Shown: positions 1 through 7,892 of the stretch, in pieces
Position numbering within the stretch: position 1 is the stretch's first letter
Layout of the letters: every line of letters begins with the position of its first letter
NCBI GenBank assembly: GCA_949948735.1
Contig: CATLGV010000024.1
Span: 1-59,918 of the forward strand
Source: an uncultured Lachnospiraceae bacterium
Lineage (GTDB): Bacteria > Bacillota > Clostridia > Lachnospirales > Lachnospiraceae
Reading direction: 5' to 3'
DNA length: 59,918 nt
The notes under the pieces: model-generated
What the model was told of the DNA's origin: nothing
Databases searched by the model: none
Seen by the model: only the letters and a program-made list of their open reading frames with translations
Translations under genes and position numbers: made by a program

Positions 1-435
1 ATCGAAAATTATCCTAACCAAACGAGTTCTCAACGGGCAACCTTAAATTATTTTCCACCGATAATCAGGAATTATCCTTTGTTTCCACTATTCATAGCCA
101 AACCCAACGGATAACTTTTTATTATCCGTCATCCATTGTCCTATCCAACTACTTTTCTCTTCATCTACTCTTTTAGTAGCATATCACACATTACTACAAA
201 ATGCATCCTTTTTTCAAAATTTCCGTAATTTTTTCTTATAATCCCTCAAAATATTTCCCTATACTTCCCCTGCTCATTTTTAAAGTAATCCCCCCTCTTC
301 TTCCGCAGCAAAAACACCCGGCAGTCAAGCCGGGCATCCATAAAATATCGTTATTATCAGCAGGCTCTCCTTCCCTCAGGAAGCGCTGATTGATTCACCC
401 CATTCTCAAAGCCTCCGGCGCGGGAAACACTTTCA
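1..435. other. No gene seen; AT-rich intergenic stretch
   Basis: No reading frame here has a ribosome binding site or protein-like composition. It is AT-rich with several TTATCC-type short repeats. The only supported element is the terminator hairpin at 308-334. Confidence 0.6.
308..334 (-). terminator. Rho-independent terminator after the beta-propeller gene
   Basis: On the minus strand the arms CCCGGC and GCCGGG enclose a 6-nt loop and are followed by TGTTTTT. It lies about 100 bp past the stop of the gene ending at 436. Confidence 0.75.
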
Positions 436-1287
436 TCAGCTTTCTCCCAATTCAATCCTGTCAATCCCTGCGATATTGCGAGAAGAGATATACATATAAT
501 TATTTTCTATATGTGTGCGCCCCGACAGCTTCAACGGTGTATTTATTACCTTTATCTTTTCCAGCGTATCTTTATTCCAGAGGGCGATTTCCGAGCAGGG
601 AAAAGAAACCGTAACCAGCATATCCTTATATATCCCCGCGCAATCGAATATTTTCTTATGCACATTTTTCATTGAAGACTCAATTACAAAGCTTTTCATC
701 CCGATTTTAAAAAGTTTTCCGTCGTGGCCTGCGGCATATAGGGTCTCTCCGTCCAGATACAGGCTGCCGATATTTTTCTTCCCTAAAACAAGTTCTCTTT
801 CAACAGAAAGAGCCGCCTTATCCAGCAGCAGAACCCTCCCGTCTACGGTTCCGCAAGCCAGATATGAAGTGTATGTTTTGACGCTCCACATGCTGCTTTC
901 GGAAACAGGAAATTCCTTTACCCGATACGACTGCCTGTCAAGGGTAATGATTTTTCCGTTCCGAATGGAGCAATAAACAGTATCACTGTCAATCGCCAGC
1001 CCGCATATGTCGGAGCTCAAATCCCTGCCCAGCTGCCATTTCCCAATCAGCTCATAATTCTTCCGTTTTAATATATAAAGGGTACAAAAATCATATATAA
1101 AAATCTGTTCATCATCCGCAGTCAGTTTTCTTGATAATCCTTCCTTCTCAAAAACCTCCTTTTGACAGATAATCTCCCCGGAATGTTTATCGATTTTCAC
1201 TAAATCTTTTCCGCATATACAATCAATACACTGCTCTGTAACATGGAAGCCTGTTACAATTCCGCCCAGCTTTGCTATGTGTTCCAT
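436..1287 (-). CDS. Cytoplasmic WD40/PQQ-like beta-propeller protein
   Basis: A 283-residue protein of unknown function. It is built of repeated short strand units with turns of the kind 'DSDTVYCSIRNGKIITLD' and 'DGETLYAAGHDGKLFKI', typical of a single-domain beta-propeller (WD40 or PQQ-like). No signal peptide or membrane segment is visible, so it is probably cytoplasmic. The ATG at 1287 has GGGGGAA four bases upstream and lies inside the last codons of the GNAT gene (13-base overlap), so the two were co-translated. With the GNAT gene broken by an amber codon, this gene may depend on partial readthrough or its own initiation. The fold call is reasonable; no substrate can be named. Confidence 0.75.
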   Translation of the reverse strand: MEHIAKLGGIVTGFHVTEQCIDCICGKDLVKIDKHSGEIICQKEVFEKEGLSRKLTADDEQIFIYDFCTLYILKRKNYELIGKWQLGRDLSSDICGLAIDSDTVYCSIRNGKIITLDRQSYRVKEFPVSESSMWSVKTYTSYLACGTVDGRVLLLDKAALSVERELVLGKKNIGSLYLDGETLYAAGHDGKLFKIGMKSFVIESSMKNVHKKIFDCAGIYKDMLVTVSFPCSEIALWNKDTLEKIKVINTPLKLSGRTHIENNYMYISSRNIAGIDRIELGES

Positions 1288-1844
1288 TCGTTTCCCCCGT
1301 AAAAGTCTTCTCGTATTATTCCGTATAAAGTGCAGTCGTGAAATCCGTCCCGTGTTTTATAGTAATGCCGCAAGAGCCCTTCATAGCGCATACCAGCCTT
1401 TTCCATCACTCTTCTCGAGGCAATGTTTTCTGTCGAGCTAAATGAGGCAATACGTTCAATATCCGTATTGCAGAACATATACCCAATAACCGCCTTCGCC
1501 GCCTCGCTTGAATAGCCCTGATTCCACCAACGGCTGCCAATTTTATAGCCAAGCTCCCCCTTAGAATCATATTCCGAGGTTATAGTAATGCCAATTGAAC
1601 CAATCATTTCACCGGTTTTCAGGTACATTCCCCAATAATAGGTAGAATCATACTGATAGTTATCAATCCATTGTTGAAGCATGTTCCTTGTATCATCTAT
1701 CGTTTTATGTGCCTCCTACCGCAAAAAGCGCGTAACCTGAGCATCACTTGTCCAATTACGAAACATCATTTCCGCGTCGGCAGGTTCGAGCCTCCGCAAA
1801 GTCAATCGCGGCGTTTCAATTGTTTTTGTCCCTGCATGTTCCAA
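1275..1844 (-). pseudogene. GNAT N-acetyltransferase (RimJ/RimL type) interrupted by an in-frame amber codon
   Basis: The first 42 codons from a TTG start at 1844 (GGGGGAAG upstream) give the usual RimJ-like opening 'ETPRLTLRRLEPADAEMMF'. They run to TAG at 1716-1718 after 'VTRFLR'. The next codon continues in the same frame as 'EAHKTIDDTRNMLQQWI' and through a full GNAT core, including 'ELGYKIGSRWWNQGYSSEA' and 'NIASRRVMEKAGM' (acetyl-CoA binding and C-terminal motifs). In this family a tryptophan normally sits where the TAG is (FLRW), so one G-to-A change (TGG to TAG) explains the break. A shorter product could start at the ATG at 1682 but would lack the first strand and helix. Confidence 0.85.
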
Positions 1845-2148
1845 GCATATCTTCCCCCTTCCAATCCCGCCTGATAAACTATATGCCTGCGGCCTGCAAT
1901 ACATATTTGCAGGCTCATTCCTCACAGGCACGCCGCTCTCTCAAAAGGGATTTCTGTTTCTCCATAATTCTATCGGCTTTCTAACAGGATACCACAACCA
2001 CCCGCATATTTCTATCATCTCCATTACATTTTCCCCGCCGTACGATCCGCTCCGCCGCCAGCGCAATAAACAGCAAAACTGTTCAGAGGGAGGAAGAATT
2101 GTAAAATAGTGCGCAACTGGTATTTGCTTTTCAGCGCTTATCAAATTC

Positions 2149-2177
2149 TTTATTCTTATTGCCATACACTTTATAAT
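2149..2177 (+). promoter_or_regulatory. Possible promoter of the XRE regulator
   Basis: A perfect TATAAT at 2172-2177 lies 22 bases before the start codon at 2199. The hexamer 17 bases upstream (TTTATT) is weak. Confidence 0.4.
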
Positions 2178-2198
2178 GGCAGTAAAGAGGGAATTTTT

Positions 2199-2684
2199 AT
2201 GAATATGAATATTATATCGAAATACTTACAATTTTTACGTAAAAGCAACAACTATACACAAGATGATTTAGCAAAAAAATTAGGCATATCAAGGCAGGCA
2301 GTATCAAAATGGGAGACAGGAGCAGCTATCCCCGACCCGGAAGTTTTATTGAAAATATCTAAATTGTATAACGTCACGATAAATGACATATTAGAACCGA
2401 AGATACAGCCACACAGGATAACTGATTTCGAGCAAATTTCAACAATCTCTGAAAAAGAACTGAAAGAAGTGTTAGAACAATTTGACACGAAGTCGCTTGT
2501 AACAGCTTTAATGGGGGCATCTCCCGAAACAAATAGTTTTTGTGAAAGAATGTTTCCCGATATAGATTTTGAAATGATAAGAAAAAGTATAGGCAGAATC
2601 AGAATAGAAGCTGTTGAGGATATGCAGAAGCAAATTATTTCTATGGTAAACTTACCCTCAAATCTTAACCAAATGAAAAAATGA
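2199..2684 (+). CDS. XRE-family helix-turn-helix transcriptional regulator
   Basis: A 161-residue protein. Residues 5-60 form a Cro/C1-type HTH ('YTQDDLAKKLGISRQAVSKW'), followed by 'PDPEVLLKISKLYNVTINDI', the standard end of the domain. The C-terminal half is helical with no recognised domain. ATG at 2199 is chosen because AGAGGG precedes it and the HTH starts at once; an earlier in-frame ATG at 2109 would add an unrelated 30-residue tail. Its stop overlaps the ATG of a truncated acetyltransferase (ATGA at 2681), so the regulator once led a two-gene operon. Target unknown. Confidence 0.88.
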   Translation: MNMNIISKYLQFLRKSNNYTQDDLAKKLGISRQAVSKWETGAAIPDPEVLLKISKLYNVTINDILEPKIQPHRITDFEQISTISEKELKEVLEQFDTKSLVTALMGASPETNSFCERMFPDIDFEMIRKSIGRIRIEAVEDMQKQIISMVNLPSNLNQMKK

Positions 2685-2794
2685 ATTATAAGATTGTTTC
2701 CGCAGACAACTATGAAGCACTGGCAATGGCAATGATGAAAGCCTATTCGGAATGCTCATGTACGGTAAAGAAGCAAGCAACTGATTATTTGTAA
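2681..2794 (+). pseudogene. Truncated GNAT acetyltransferase, N-terminus only
   Basis: Starts on the ATGA overlap with the XRE gene and reads 'MNYKIVSADNYEALAMAMM', a GNAT-like opening ending in 'KAYSE'. The frame then departs from the family and stops after 37 codons. Only the start of the domain survives. The call rests on resemblance of the first ~24 residues to related acetyltransferases. Confidence 0.5.
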
Positions 2795-2880
2795 ATTCAC
2801 ACGACTTTTATCATTAAAGCGTTGTATGAACCCATGAATCTAACAGAATCTTGCAGTTTGCCGAACAGAAATTACATTAA

Positions 2881-3069
2881 AACGAAATAACCGCCTTTTT
2901 GCGGCTTGCGCCTCTTGAAAAAATCCACCTACAAAAAGAGTTAAATCAATACACCGAGTTTTCCGGGCGTGTCACTCTCTGCAAAATAAGCCAAGCCGAG
3001 TTTATCCGGCAAGCCCTTACCAAGTCAAGCACACGCCCGGTTATCACTGTTTCCCCGGTCAATGTGTAG
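2881..3069 (+). pseudogene. Remnant of an unidentified coding sequence, no start codon
   Basis: This frame is open for 62 codons between stops and has protein-like composition, including 'HLQKELNQYTEFSGRVTL' and 'ISQAEFIRQALTK'. It has no usable start codon and no ribosome binding site. The amphipathic helix after 'ISQAEFIRQAL' recalls small DNA-binding or mobilisation accessory proteins, but that is not enough to name it. With the truncated GNAT just upstream it marks 2.68-3.07 kb as decayed sequence. Confidence 0.35.
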
Positions 3070-3087
3070 TGGTCTTAAAACACACTG

Positions 3088-3846
3088 TTAATTTACATTT
3101 GACGATACAGCCTCAAGCGTGCGTCCCTCCTGATACAGACGCAGAAGCTGCGCGCCGTCGCGCTCCAATATGTAATTCCTGCCGTCACAGGCGATTACCT
3201 GACCGCACAGAATCCTGGGATTATGGCGATACATCTCCTGCATAAGCTCCCTGCAAAGCGTTTCTTTTCTCTGCGTATCTGTAAAAAGGCCGACCGCCAT
3301 CGTTTCCTGGTCTAGCTTTGTCAGGCTCGCCAGAGACCATATGTCCGTGCTGTTGGAAAATGCGACTGCAATCACATCATCCAAACGCCGCAAATAAGGA
3401 TATACGCCGTTTATCAGCACATAATGCTCCGTAAAAAATCCCGCAATATAATTATCCGTCGCTGCGCCGGGCGTCCTGCAGATTACAAGCGCGGTCGATG
3501 CCATAGCCAGCTCGCGGTCAATCTCCTGCAGCTCCCCCTCCGAGTAACCGGTCTTTTCCTGATAGTAAGCCATCCATGTCGCCTCCCGCTTATGCTTCAT
3601 CGGGATGCCAATCGCAAACAGCAAAAGCGCAGGCACGCCAAAGACGGCCGCACTGCCAAGTCCCGCCAGTATATTCACTCCGATCATCAGAGGAAGTCCG
3701 AATATCAGCGCCACTACCAAAAGAAAAATTCCGCCGGCAATCAGGCCCATTCCGCCGCCCTTATCGATACGTATGGCTTTTAAGATACTTCCCTTTCCCT
3801 TTTTCATCATCTTCTGATAGAGCTTATGTTCTGTAGACGCAATCAT
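3088..3846 (-). CDS. Membrane protein of unknown function
   Basis: 252 residues. A basic N-terminus of about 32 residues precedes two adjacent membrane segments (about 33-55 and 60-82), then a soluble domain of about 160 residues with alternating strands ('HYVLINGVYPYLRRLDDVI'). The C-terminal domain probably faces the cytoplasm. No catalytic motif is seen. Gene 3981-4661 lies 134 bases upstream in the same direction and also encodes a two-segment membrane protein, so the pair may act together. I do not recognise the family. Confidence 0.7.
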   Translation of the reverse strand: MIASTEHKLYQKMMKKGKGSILKAIRIDKGGGMGLIAGGIFLLVVALIFGLPLMIGVNILAGLGSAAVFGVPALLLFAIGIPMKHKREATWMAYYQEKTGYSEGELQEIDRELAMASTALVICRTPGAATDNYIAGFFTEHYVLINGVYPYLRRLDDVIAVAFSNSTDIWSLASLTKLDQETMAVGLFTDTQRKETLCRELMQEMYRHNPRILCGQVIACDGRNYILERDGAQLLRLYQEGRTLEAVSSNVN

Positions 3847-3980
3847 CGTTTCCTCCGTTCCGCCGCATAAAGCGGCATTTTATTTCATTTTTCATCGTTT
3901 CTGCGCTGCCCTGACAGCCCTGCTTTGCTGAGACGATGCGCATGAATGCTTCGGGCTGACAAACCTTCACGCCATATGAC

Positions 3981-4661
3981 TTATGCCGCTTTGCGGGAGC
4001 GGTTCCGAACCAGCAAAAAACCGCCATATATAACGCCGATCAGGCCAGCCGCAAGACTTCCTAACGGGATACCGGGACGGGAAAGCACCGCCAGTACACA
4101 GCTGTCCGTTCTTTTACACAGATAATCGGCATTCATCCCCAGCATATTTGTACCGTCGGCATCGGCATATTCGCTGCCGTATACGGAATAGAAAGCGTCC
4201 GCCGCAGACGAAAGTGCTTCCATATCCTGCATCTGAAAGTATCCGCTTATCGTCAAGTCCACCCTCCCGTCAAAGGAGCTCGAAAGCCGGATGCTGTCCC
4301 GGATGCGCTTTTCAAGCGCTTCATCCCTGCCGGGCGTAAAAGAGATAACCCAATCGTTTAAATCCCGGTCAGTAAATCTCGCAATACAGTAGATTTTACC
4401 GTCGTCGGCATCCGTCTTTGCGCGCAAAAGCTGCAGCTTTTCGATATAATAGACCTGTATGCGGTCATACGCCCCTCCCGCCTTCATCTCGTCGCCGCGA
4501 ACCGCGCCTGTGTTGCCCGCGTGAAACGGGAGGATATACAGAACATATAATAAAAAGCACGCGCCGACCACCAGCAGGCCCTTTCCCCTGCGAAGGTTGT
4601 TATGCTTCCTTTGACTGCGATGCAGGTTTCTTTTATATGCTTCATAGCTGTTTTCTTCCAT
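3981..4661 (-). CDS. Membrane protein of unknown function, two membrane segments
   Basis: 226 residues. A basic N-terminus ('RSQRKHNNLRRGKG') is followed by a membrane helix at about 30-46, an extracytoplasmic domain of about 145 residues with 'YCIARFTDRDLNDWVISF', and a second helix at about 197-217 ending in 'RNRSRKAA'. Topology is probably N-in/C-in with an outside domain. The ATG at 4661 has GGAGAGAG upstream. Similar two-helix proteins occur in Lachnospiraceae under DUF names; I cannot assign a function. Confidence 0.7.
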   Translation of the reverse strand: MEENSYEAYKRNLHRSQRKHNNLRRGKGLLVVGACFLLYVLYILPFHAGNTGAVRGDEMKAGGAYDRIQVYYIEKLQLLRAKTDADDGKIYCIARFTDRDLNDWVISFTPGRDEALEKRIRDSIRLSSSFDGRVDLTISGYFQMQDMEALSSAADAFYSVYGSEYADADGTNMLGMNADYLCKRTDSCVLAVLSRPGIPLGSLAAGLIGVIYGGFLLVRNRSRKAA

Positions 4662-4782
4662 GGAATGCCTCTCTCCTCCCCGCGCTCATCATGTCCCTAT
4701 TTTATCATGCCTGTACCTGGTTGACAAATAAATTCTCTCCACTGTTGGTTGAAGGTACGCAATCCCGCAGCCCGTTCCATCC

Positions 4783-5400
4783 CTATCTCACCAGGGAGGC
4801 GTCGATTTTCCTGTCCTTATAATAATATTCCTTATCGTGCTCACTGATTTCGCGCATTACCCTGCAGGGATTCCCGACTGCGACGACATTTGCGGGAATG
4901 TCCTTTGTCACTACGCTTCCCGCGCCGATCACGGTATTATCCCCGATCGTGACGCCCGGCATAATGATGGCGCCTGCGCCGATCCAGCAGTTTCGGCCAA
5001 TGTGAACCGGCATGTTGTACTGATAGAGCTGCTCACGAAGCGTTGGTAAAATCGGATGCCCGGCAGTGGCGATGGTGACGTTGGGCCCAAGCATCGTATA
5101 ATCGCCCACATAGATATGGGTATCGTCCACGCACGTCAGATGATAATTGGCATAGACCATATTGCCGAAATGGCAGTGGCGTCCGCCGAAATTTGCATAA
5201 AAGGGCGCTTCGATATAGACGCCCTCGCCGCAGTCTCCGAGCATCTCCTTCAGCAAAGCCGTTCTTTTCTCTGATTCTGACGGCTTTGTCATATTGTAGT
5301 CGCACAGCCTGTCCTGATAAACGACCTGCTCCTTCATAATCTCCTCGTCTCCCGGAAGATAAAGCTCTCCCGTGTGCAGCTTTTCTTTCATCTCGCTCAT
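4783..5400 (-). CDS. maa: Maltose/galactoside-type O-acetyltransferase (hexapeptide family)
   Basis: 205 residues, full length for the LacA/Maa family, which moves acetyl from acetyl-CoA to a sugar hydroxyl in the cytoplasm. The N-terminal maltose-acetyltransferase cap is visible ('MSEMKEKLHTGELYLPGD', then 'DRLCDYN'). It is followed by a left-handed beta-helix of hexapeptide repeats ('NVTIATAGHPI', 'NCWIGAGAIIMPGVTIGDN', 'VIGAGSVVTKDIPANVVAVG'). The His in TAGHPI is the family's catalytic base. ATG at 5400 has GGAGG nine bases upstream. It is divergent from the AraC regulator at 5550, its likely controller. The sugar acceptor cannot be read from sequence. Confidence 0.9.
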   Translation of the reverse strand: MSEMKEKLHTGELYLPGDEEIMKEQVVYQDRLCDYNMTKPSESEKRTALLKEMLGDCGEGVYIEAPFYANFGGRHCHFGNMVYANYHLTCVDDTHIYVGDYTMLGPNVTIATAGHPILPTLREQLYQYNMPVHIGRNCWIGAGAIIMPGVTIGDNTVIGAGSVVTKDIPANVVAVGNPCRVMREISEHDKEYYYKDRKIDASLVR

Positions 5401-5485
5401 TTCAACAAACCTCCATTTATTATAATTTTACAGCTGTTCCTCTTGTGTCCGGCGTCAGTTTGTTTATAACAATATCAGATTTTCC

Positions 5486-5514
5486 TTTTCATTTCTTTCA
5501 ATATCATCTATAAT
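5486..5514 (+). promoter_or_regulatory. Promoter of the AraC regulator
   Basis: TTTTCA at 5486-5491 and TATAAT at 5509-5514 are 17 bases apart, 35 bases before the start codon. The region also holds the divergent promoter for the acetyltransferase. Confidence 0.55.
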
Positions 5515-5549
5515 TTTATAACAATATTCTTTTCGAAAGGACTGCAATT

Positions 5550-6467
5550 ATGAACGAACGCCCAAGCTGCTGCCAGACTTTCCATCCCGGTGCTTCCGAA
5601 ACCGTATCCTACAACAACCCACTGTTTCCTGCCTATATCCAGTATGGCTTTTTGTCAAGCTATCCGGATTATTCCGCCGTCAGCCATTGGCATGCGGATC
5701 TGGAGTTTATCTTAATCAAAAAGGGGGAAATGACCTATAACGTAAATGGAGAACTGATTGAACTGTCTGAAAACAACGGCATTATGATAAACAGCCGGCA
5801 GCTTCATCACGGCTTTTCTGCAGAACACAACGAATGTGAATTTATTTGCATCCTGTTCTCAACAGAATTATTGAAAGGAAACGAGTGGTTTTATCACAAT
5901 TATATCGAGCGTATTATTGAAAATGCTTCCTGCCCTTATCTCTATCTTGACCGGAGCGGCTGGCAGGCTGCTATTTTAGACAAGATAAGCGCTCTCTATA
6001 CCGCCTTTGAAGCCGCCTGCGTCCACACACCTGTGGACGCGATGCCTTATTTTGAATTGATATCATATTTTTGTTCCATTATGGGCGTTTTATATGCACA
6101 TCTTCCTTCCGCGCAGCCCGCCATAAAAGGAAAAGCTTCCGAAATCACTTCCATCAAAAATATGATTGCCTATACGGAGGAACATTTTGCGGAACACATT
6201 GCGTTAGAAGACCTCGCGCTTGCCGGAGCTTGCTGCAAAAGCCGATGCTTCCTGCTATTTAAAAAATACCTCGGAGACACGCCGGTTTCCTATATCACCA
6301 AACTGCGCCTCCGGAAAAGCCTTGCCGCTTTGCTGGAATCAGATGCATGCGTCACGGATATCGCTTATGCATATGGCTTTGGCGGGACAAGCTACTATTG
6401 CGAAACCTTCCGCCAATATTACGGCCTGTCTCCGCTGAGGTATAAGAAAGCGCATCGCAAATCATAA
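5550..6467 (+). CDS. AraC-family transcriptional regulator with cupin-type sensor domain
   Basis: 305 residues. Residues 30-140 read as the AraC-type cupin ('SHWHADLEFILIKKGEMTYNV', 'NNGIMINSRQLHHGF'). The last ~100 residues hold two HTH motifs ('EHIALEDLALAGACCKSRC', 'CVTDIAYAYGFGGTSYYCE') and the family signature 'FRQYYGLSPLRYKK'. ATG at 5550 follows GAAAGGA. Divergent arrangement with the sugar O-acetyltransferase suggests local control of it. It ends 12 bases from the convergent methionine aminopeptidase gene. Confidence 0.92.
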   Translation: MNERPSCCQTFHPGASETVSYNNPLFPAYIQYGFLSSYPDYSAVSHWHADLEFILIKKGEMTYNVNGELIELSENNGIMINSRQLHHGFSAEHNECEFICILFSTELLKGNEWFYHNYIERIIENASCPYLYLDRSGWQAAILDKISALYTAFEAACVHTPVDAMPYFELISYFCSIMGVLYAHLPSAQPAIKGKASEITSIKNMIAYTEEHFAEHIALEDLALAGACCKSRCFLLFKKYLGDTPVSYITKLRLRKSLAALLESDACVTDIAYAYGFGGTSYYCETFRQYYGLSPLRYKKAHRKS

Positions 6468-6478
6468 GCCTTATCCCT

Positions 6479-7360
6479 CTACCATGCCAGCACCTCGCAG
6501 CCGTTTTCCGTAACCAGCACCTGTATCTCCCACTGTGCGGAGGGCTTTGCGTCCGCCGTGCGGACTGTCCAGCCGTTGCCGTTATCCAGCACCACCTCCG
6601 CGCCGCCCATATTCACCATCGGTTCTATCGTAAAGCACATGCCGGGCGCTGTCACCATCTCCGTCCCGCGCCGCGAGACATAGCTGACCCATGGTTCCTC
6701 ATGGAACGCCAGCCCGATTCCGTGCCCGCCGATTTCCCGGACAACGGAATACCCATTTGATTTTACAAAATCATTTACCGCCTGCCCCATATCGCCAAGA
6801 CACCCCCATGGCTTCACCGCCCCAAGACCGACCTCCAGGCTTTCCCTTGCCACCTGCACCAGCCGCTTTTTCTCCTCCGTCACCGTTCCGATACAGAACA
6901 TGCGGGACGAATCGGAGTAATACCCCTGCCAGACGGTCGAGACATCCACATTCACAATATCGCCGTCCCTGAGTACCCTGTCCGAGGGTATACCGTGGCA
7001 GACCTCATCATTGACGGAAACGCACACGCTCCGCGGATACCCCTCATAATGCAGCGTCGCGGGAATCGCATTATGGGACAGCGTCTGCTCACAGACCCAG
7101 CGGTCGATTTCCTCCGTTGCGATTCCCGCCCGGATATGGCTGCTGACATAGTCCAGAACCGCCACGTTTATTTTGGCGCTCTCACGGATTCCTTCGATTT
7201 GTTTTGCGTTTTTAATAATATTCCTTGGCGGAATCACCATTCCCGCCCGCCGGCATTCTCCAAGCCTCTCGTCAAAGGAAGCGTGGCATTTCTTATACTT
7301 CGTGCCGCTGCCACACCAGCAGGCGTCATTTCTTCCCGGTCTCAACAGGTTAAAGTCCAT
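6479..7360 (-). CDS. map: Methionine aminopeptidase type I with N-terminal SEC-C zinc motif
   Basis: 293 residues from the ATG at 7360 (AGGAG upstream). Removes the initiator methionine from new proteins in the cytoplasm. A short N-terminal SEC-C motif is present (C14-x-C16, then C25-H26: 'CWCGSGTKYKKCH'), which binds zinc and is thought to help ribosome or chaperone contact. The pita-bread peptidase domain follows with its metal ligands: 'VNVDVSTVW' and 'YYSDSSRMF' (two Asp), 'IGGHGIGLAFHEEP' (His), 'FTIEPMV' and 'WEIQVLV' (two Glu). An alternative ATG at 7384 overlaps the stop of the AraC-type gene (ATGA) but has no good Shine-Dalgarno. The two genes are one transcript. Confidence 0.93.
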   Translation of the reverse strand: MDFNLLRPGRNDACWCGSGTKYKKCHASFDERLGECRRAGMVIPPRNIIKNAKQIEGIRESAKINVAVLDYVSSHIRAGIATEEIDRWVCEQTLSHNAIPATLHYEGYPRSVCVSVNDEVCHGIPSDRVLRDGDIVNVDVSTVWQGYYSDSSRMFCIGTVTEEKKRLVQVARESLEVGLGAVKPWGCLGDMGQAVNDFVKSNGYSVVREIGGHGIGLAFHEEPWVSYVSRRGTEMVTAPGMCFTIEPMVNMGGAEVVLDNGNGWTVRTADAKPSAQWEIQVLVTENGCEVLAW

Positions 7361-7380
7361 ACAAATAACACTCCTCTCGT

Positions 7381-7752
7381 TCATTTGGAGGAGTGTTCTT
7401 CGAGATGTATTCTTTCAAACACGGCTATGTCCGGCCGGCTTTTCCTGTATTGACGCGGAGAGCATCCGTACGCCTTTTTGAAGGCTCTCGTAAACGCCTC
7501 ATGGGAAGAAAATCCAAACTGCACGGCAATCTCGATAATGCTGCAGTCCGTATGCAGCAGCGCCTCCGCCGCGCGGCTTATCTTTCTTCTGAAGACGTAT
7601 TCCCTGAAGGGAAGCCCTACATACTCATGGAACTTCGCAGAGCAATAGTAATCCGAGTACCCCACATAAAGCGCCATCTGCGGCAGGCCCGAATCTGCTT
7701 CAAGATTATCCTCAACCCAGTCCAGCATAGCCTTTATTGTTTTCACCGACAT
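7381..7752 (-). CDS. Small AraC-type DNA-binding protein (HTH domain only)
   Basis: 123 residues from the ATG at 7752 (GGAG six bases before). It is only the two-helix-turn-helix AraC domain: 'LPQMALYVGYSDYYCSAKF' for the first HTH and 'SIIEIAVQFGFSSHEAFTRAF' for the second, then 'AYGCSPRQYRKS'. Size resembles MarA/SoxS-type proteins with no ligand domain, so activity would be set by abundance. It runs directly into the methionine aminopeptidase gene, an unusual pairing. Its target is unknown. Confidence 0.85.
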   Translation of the reverse strand: MSVKTIKAMLDWVEDNLEADSGLPQMALYVGYSDYYCSAKFHEYVGLPFREYVFRRKISRAAEALLHTDCSIIEIAVQFGFSSHEAFTRAFKKAYGCSPRQYRKSRPDIAVFERIHLEEHSSK

Positions 7753-7848
7753 AAAAATCTCCATTCCGCCGTATCACGCATTCACTCCTCGTACCGGTAT
7801 ACATTATACCGCTTTTCCCGAATCCATACTTGATTTTTTTTGCGAAAC

Positions 7849-7867
7849 TACCCTTAATTCACAAAGG
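7849..7867 (+). repeat. Solitary copy resembling the MITE terminal repeat
   Basis: TA followed by CCCTTAATTCACAAAGG, matching the MITE end at 46571 (CCCTCAATTGACAAAGG) at 15 of 17 positions. No matching right end is visible nearby. It lies in the gap between the lipoprotein and AraC-type genes. Confidence 0.45.
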
Positions 7868-7892
7868 TACCTTCGATTGACACAAATCCCCG

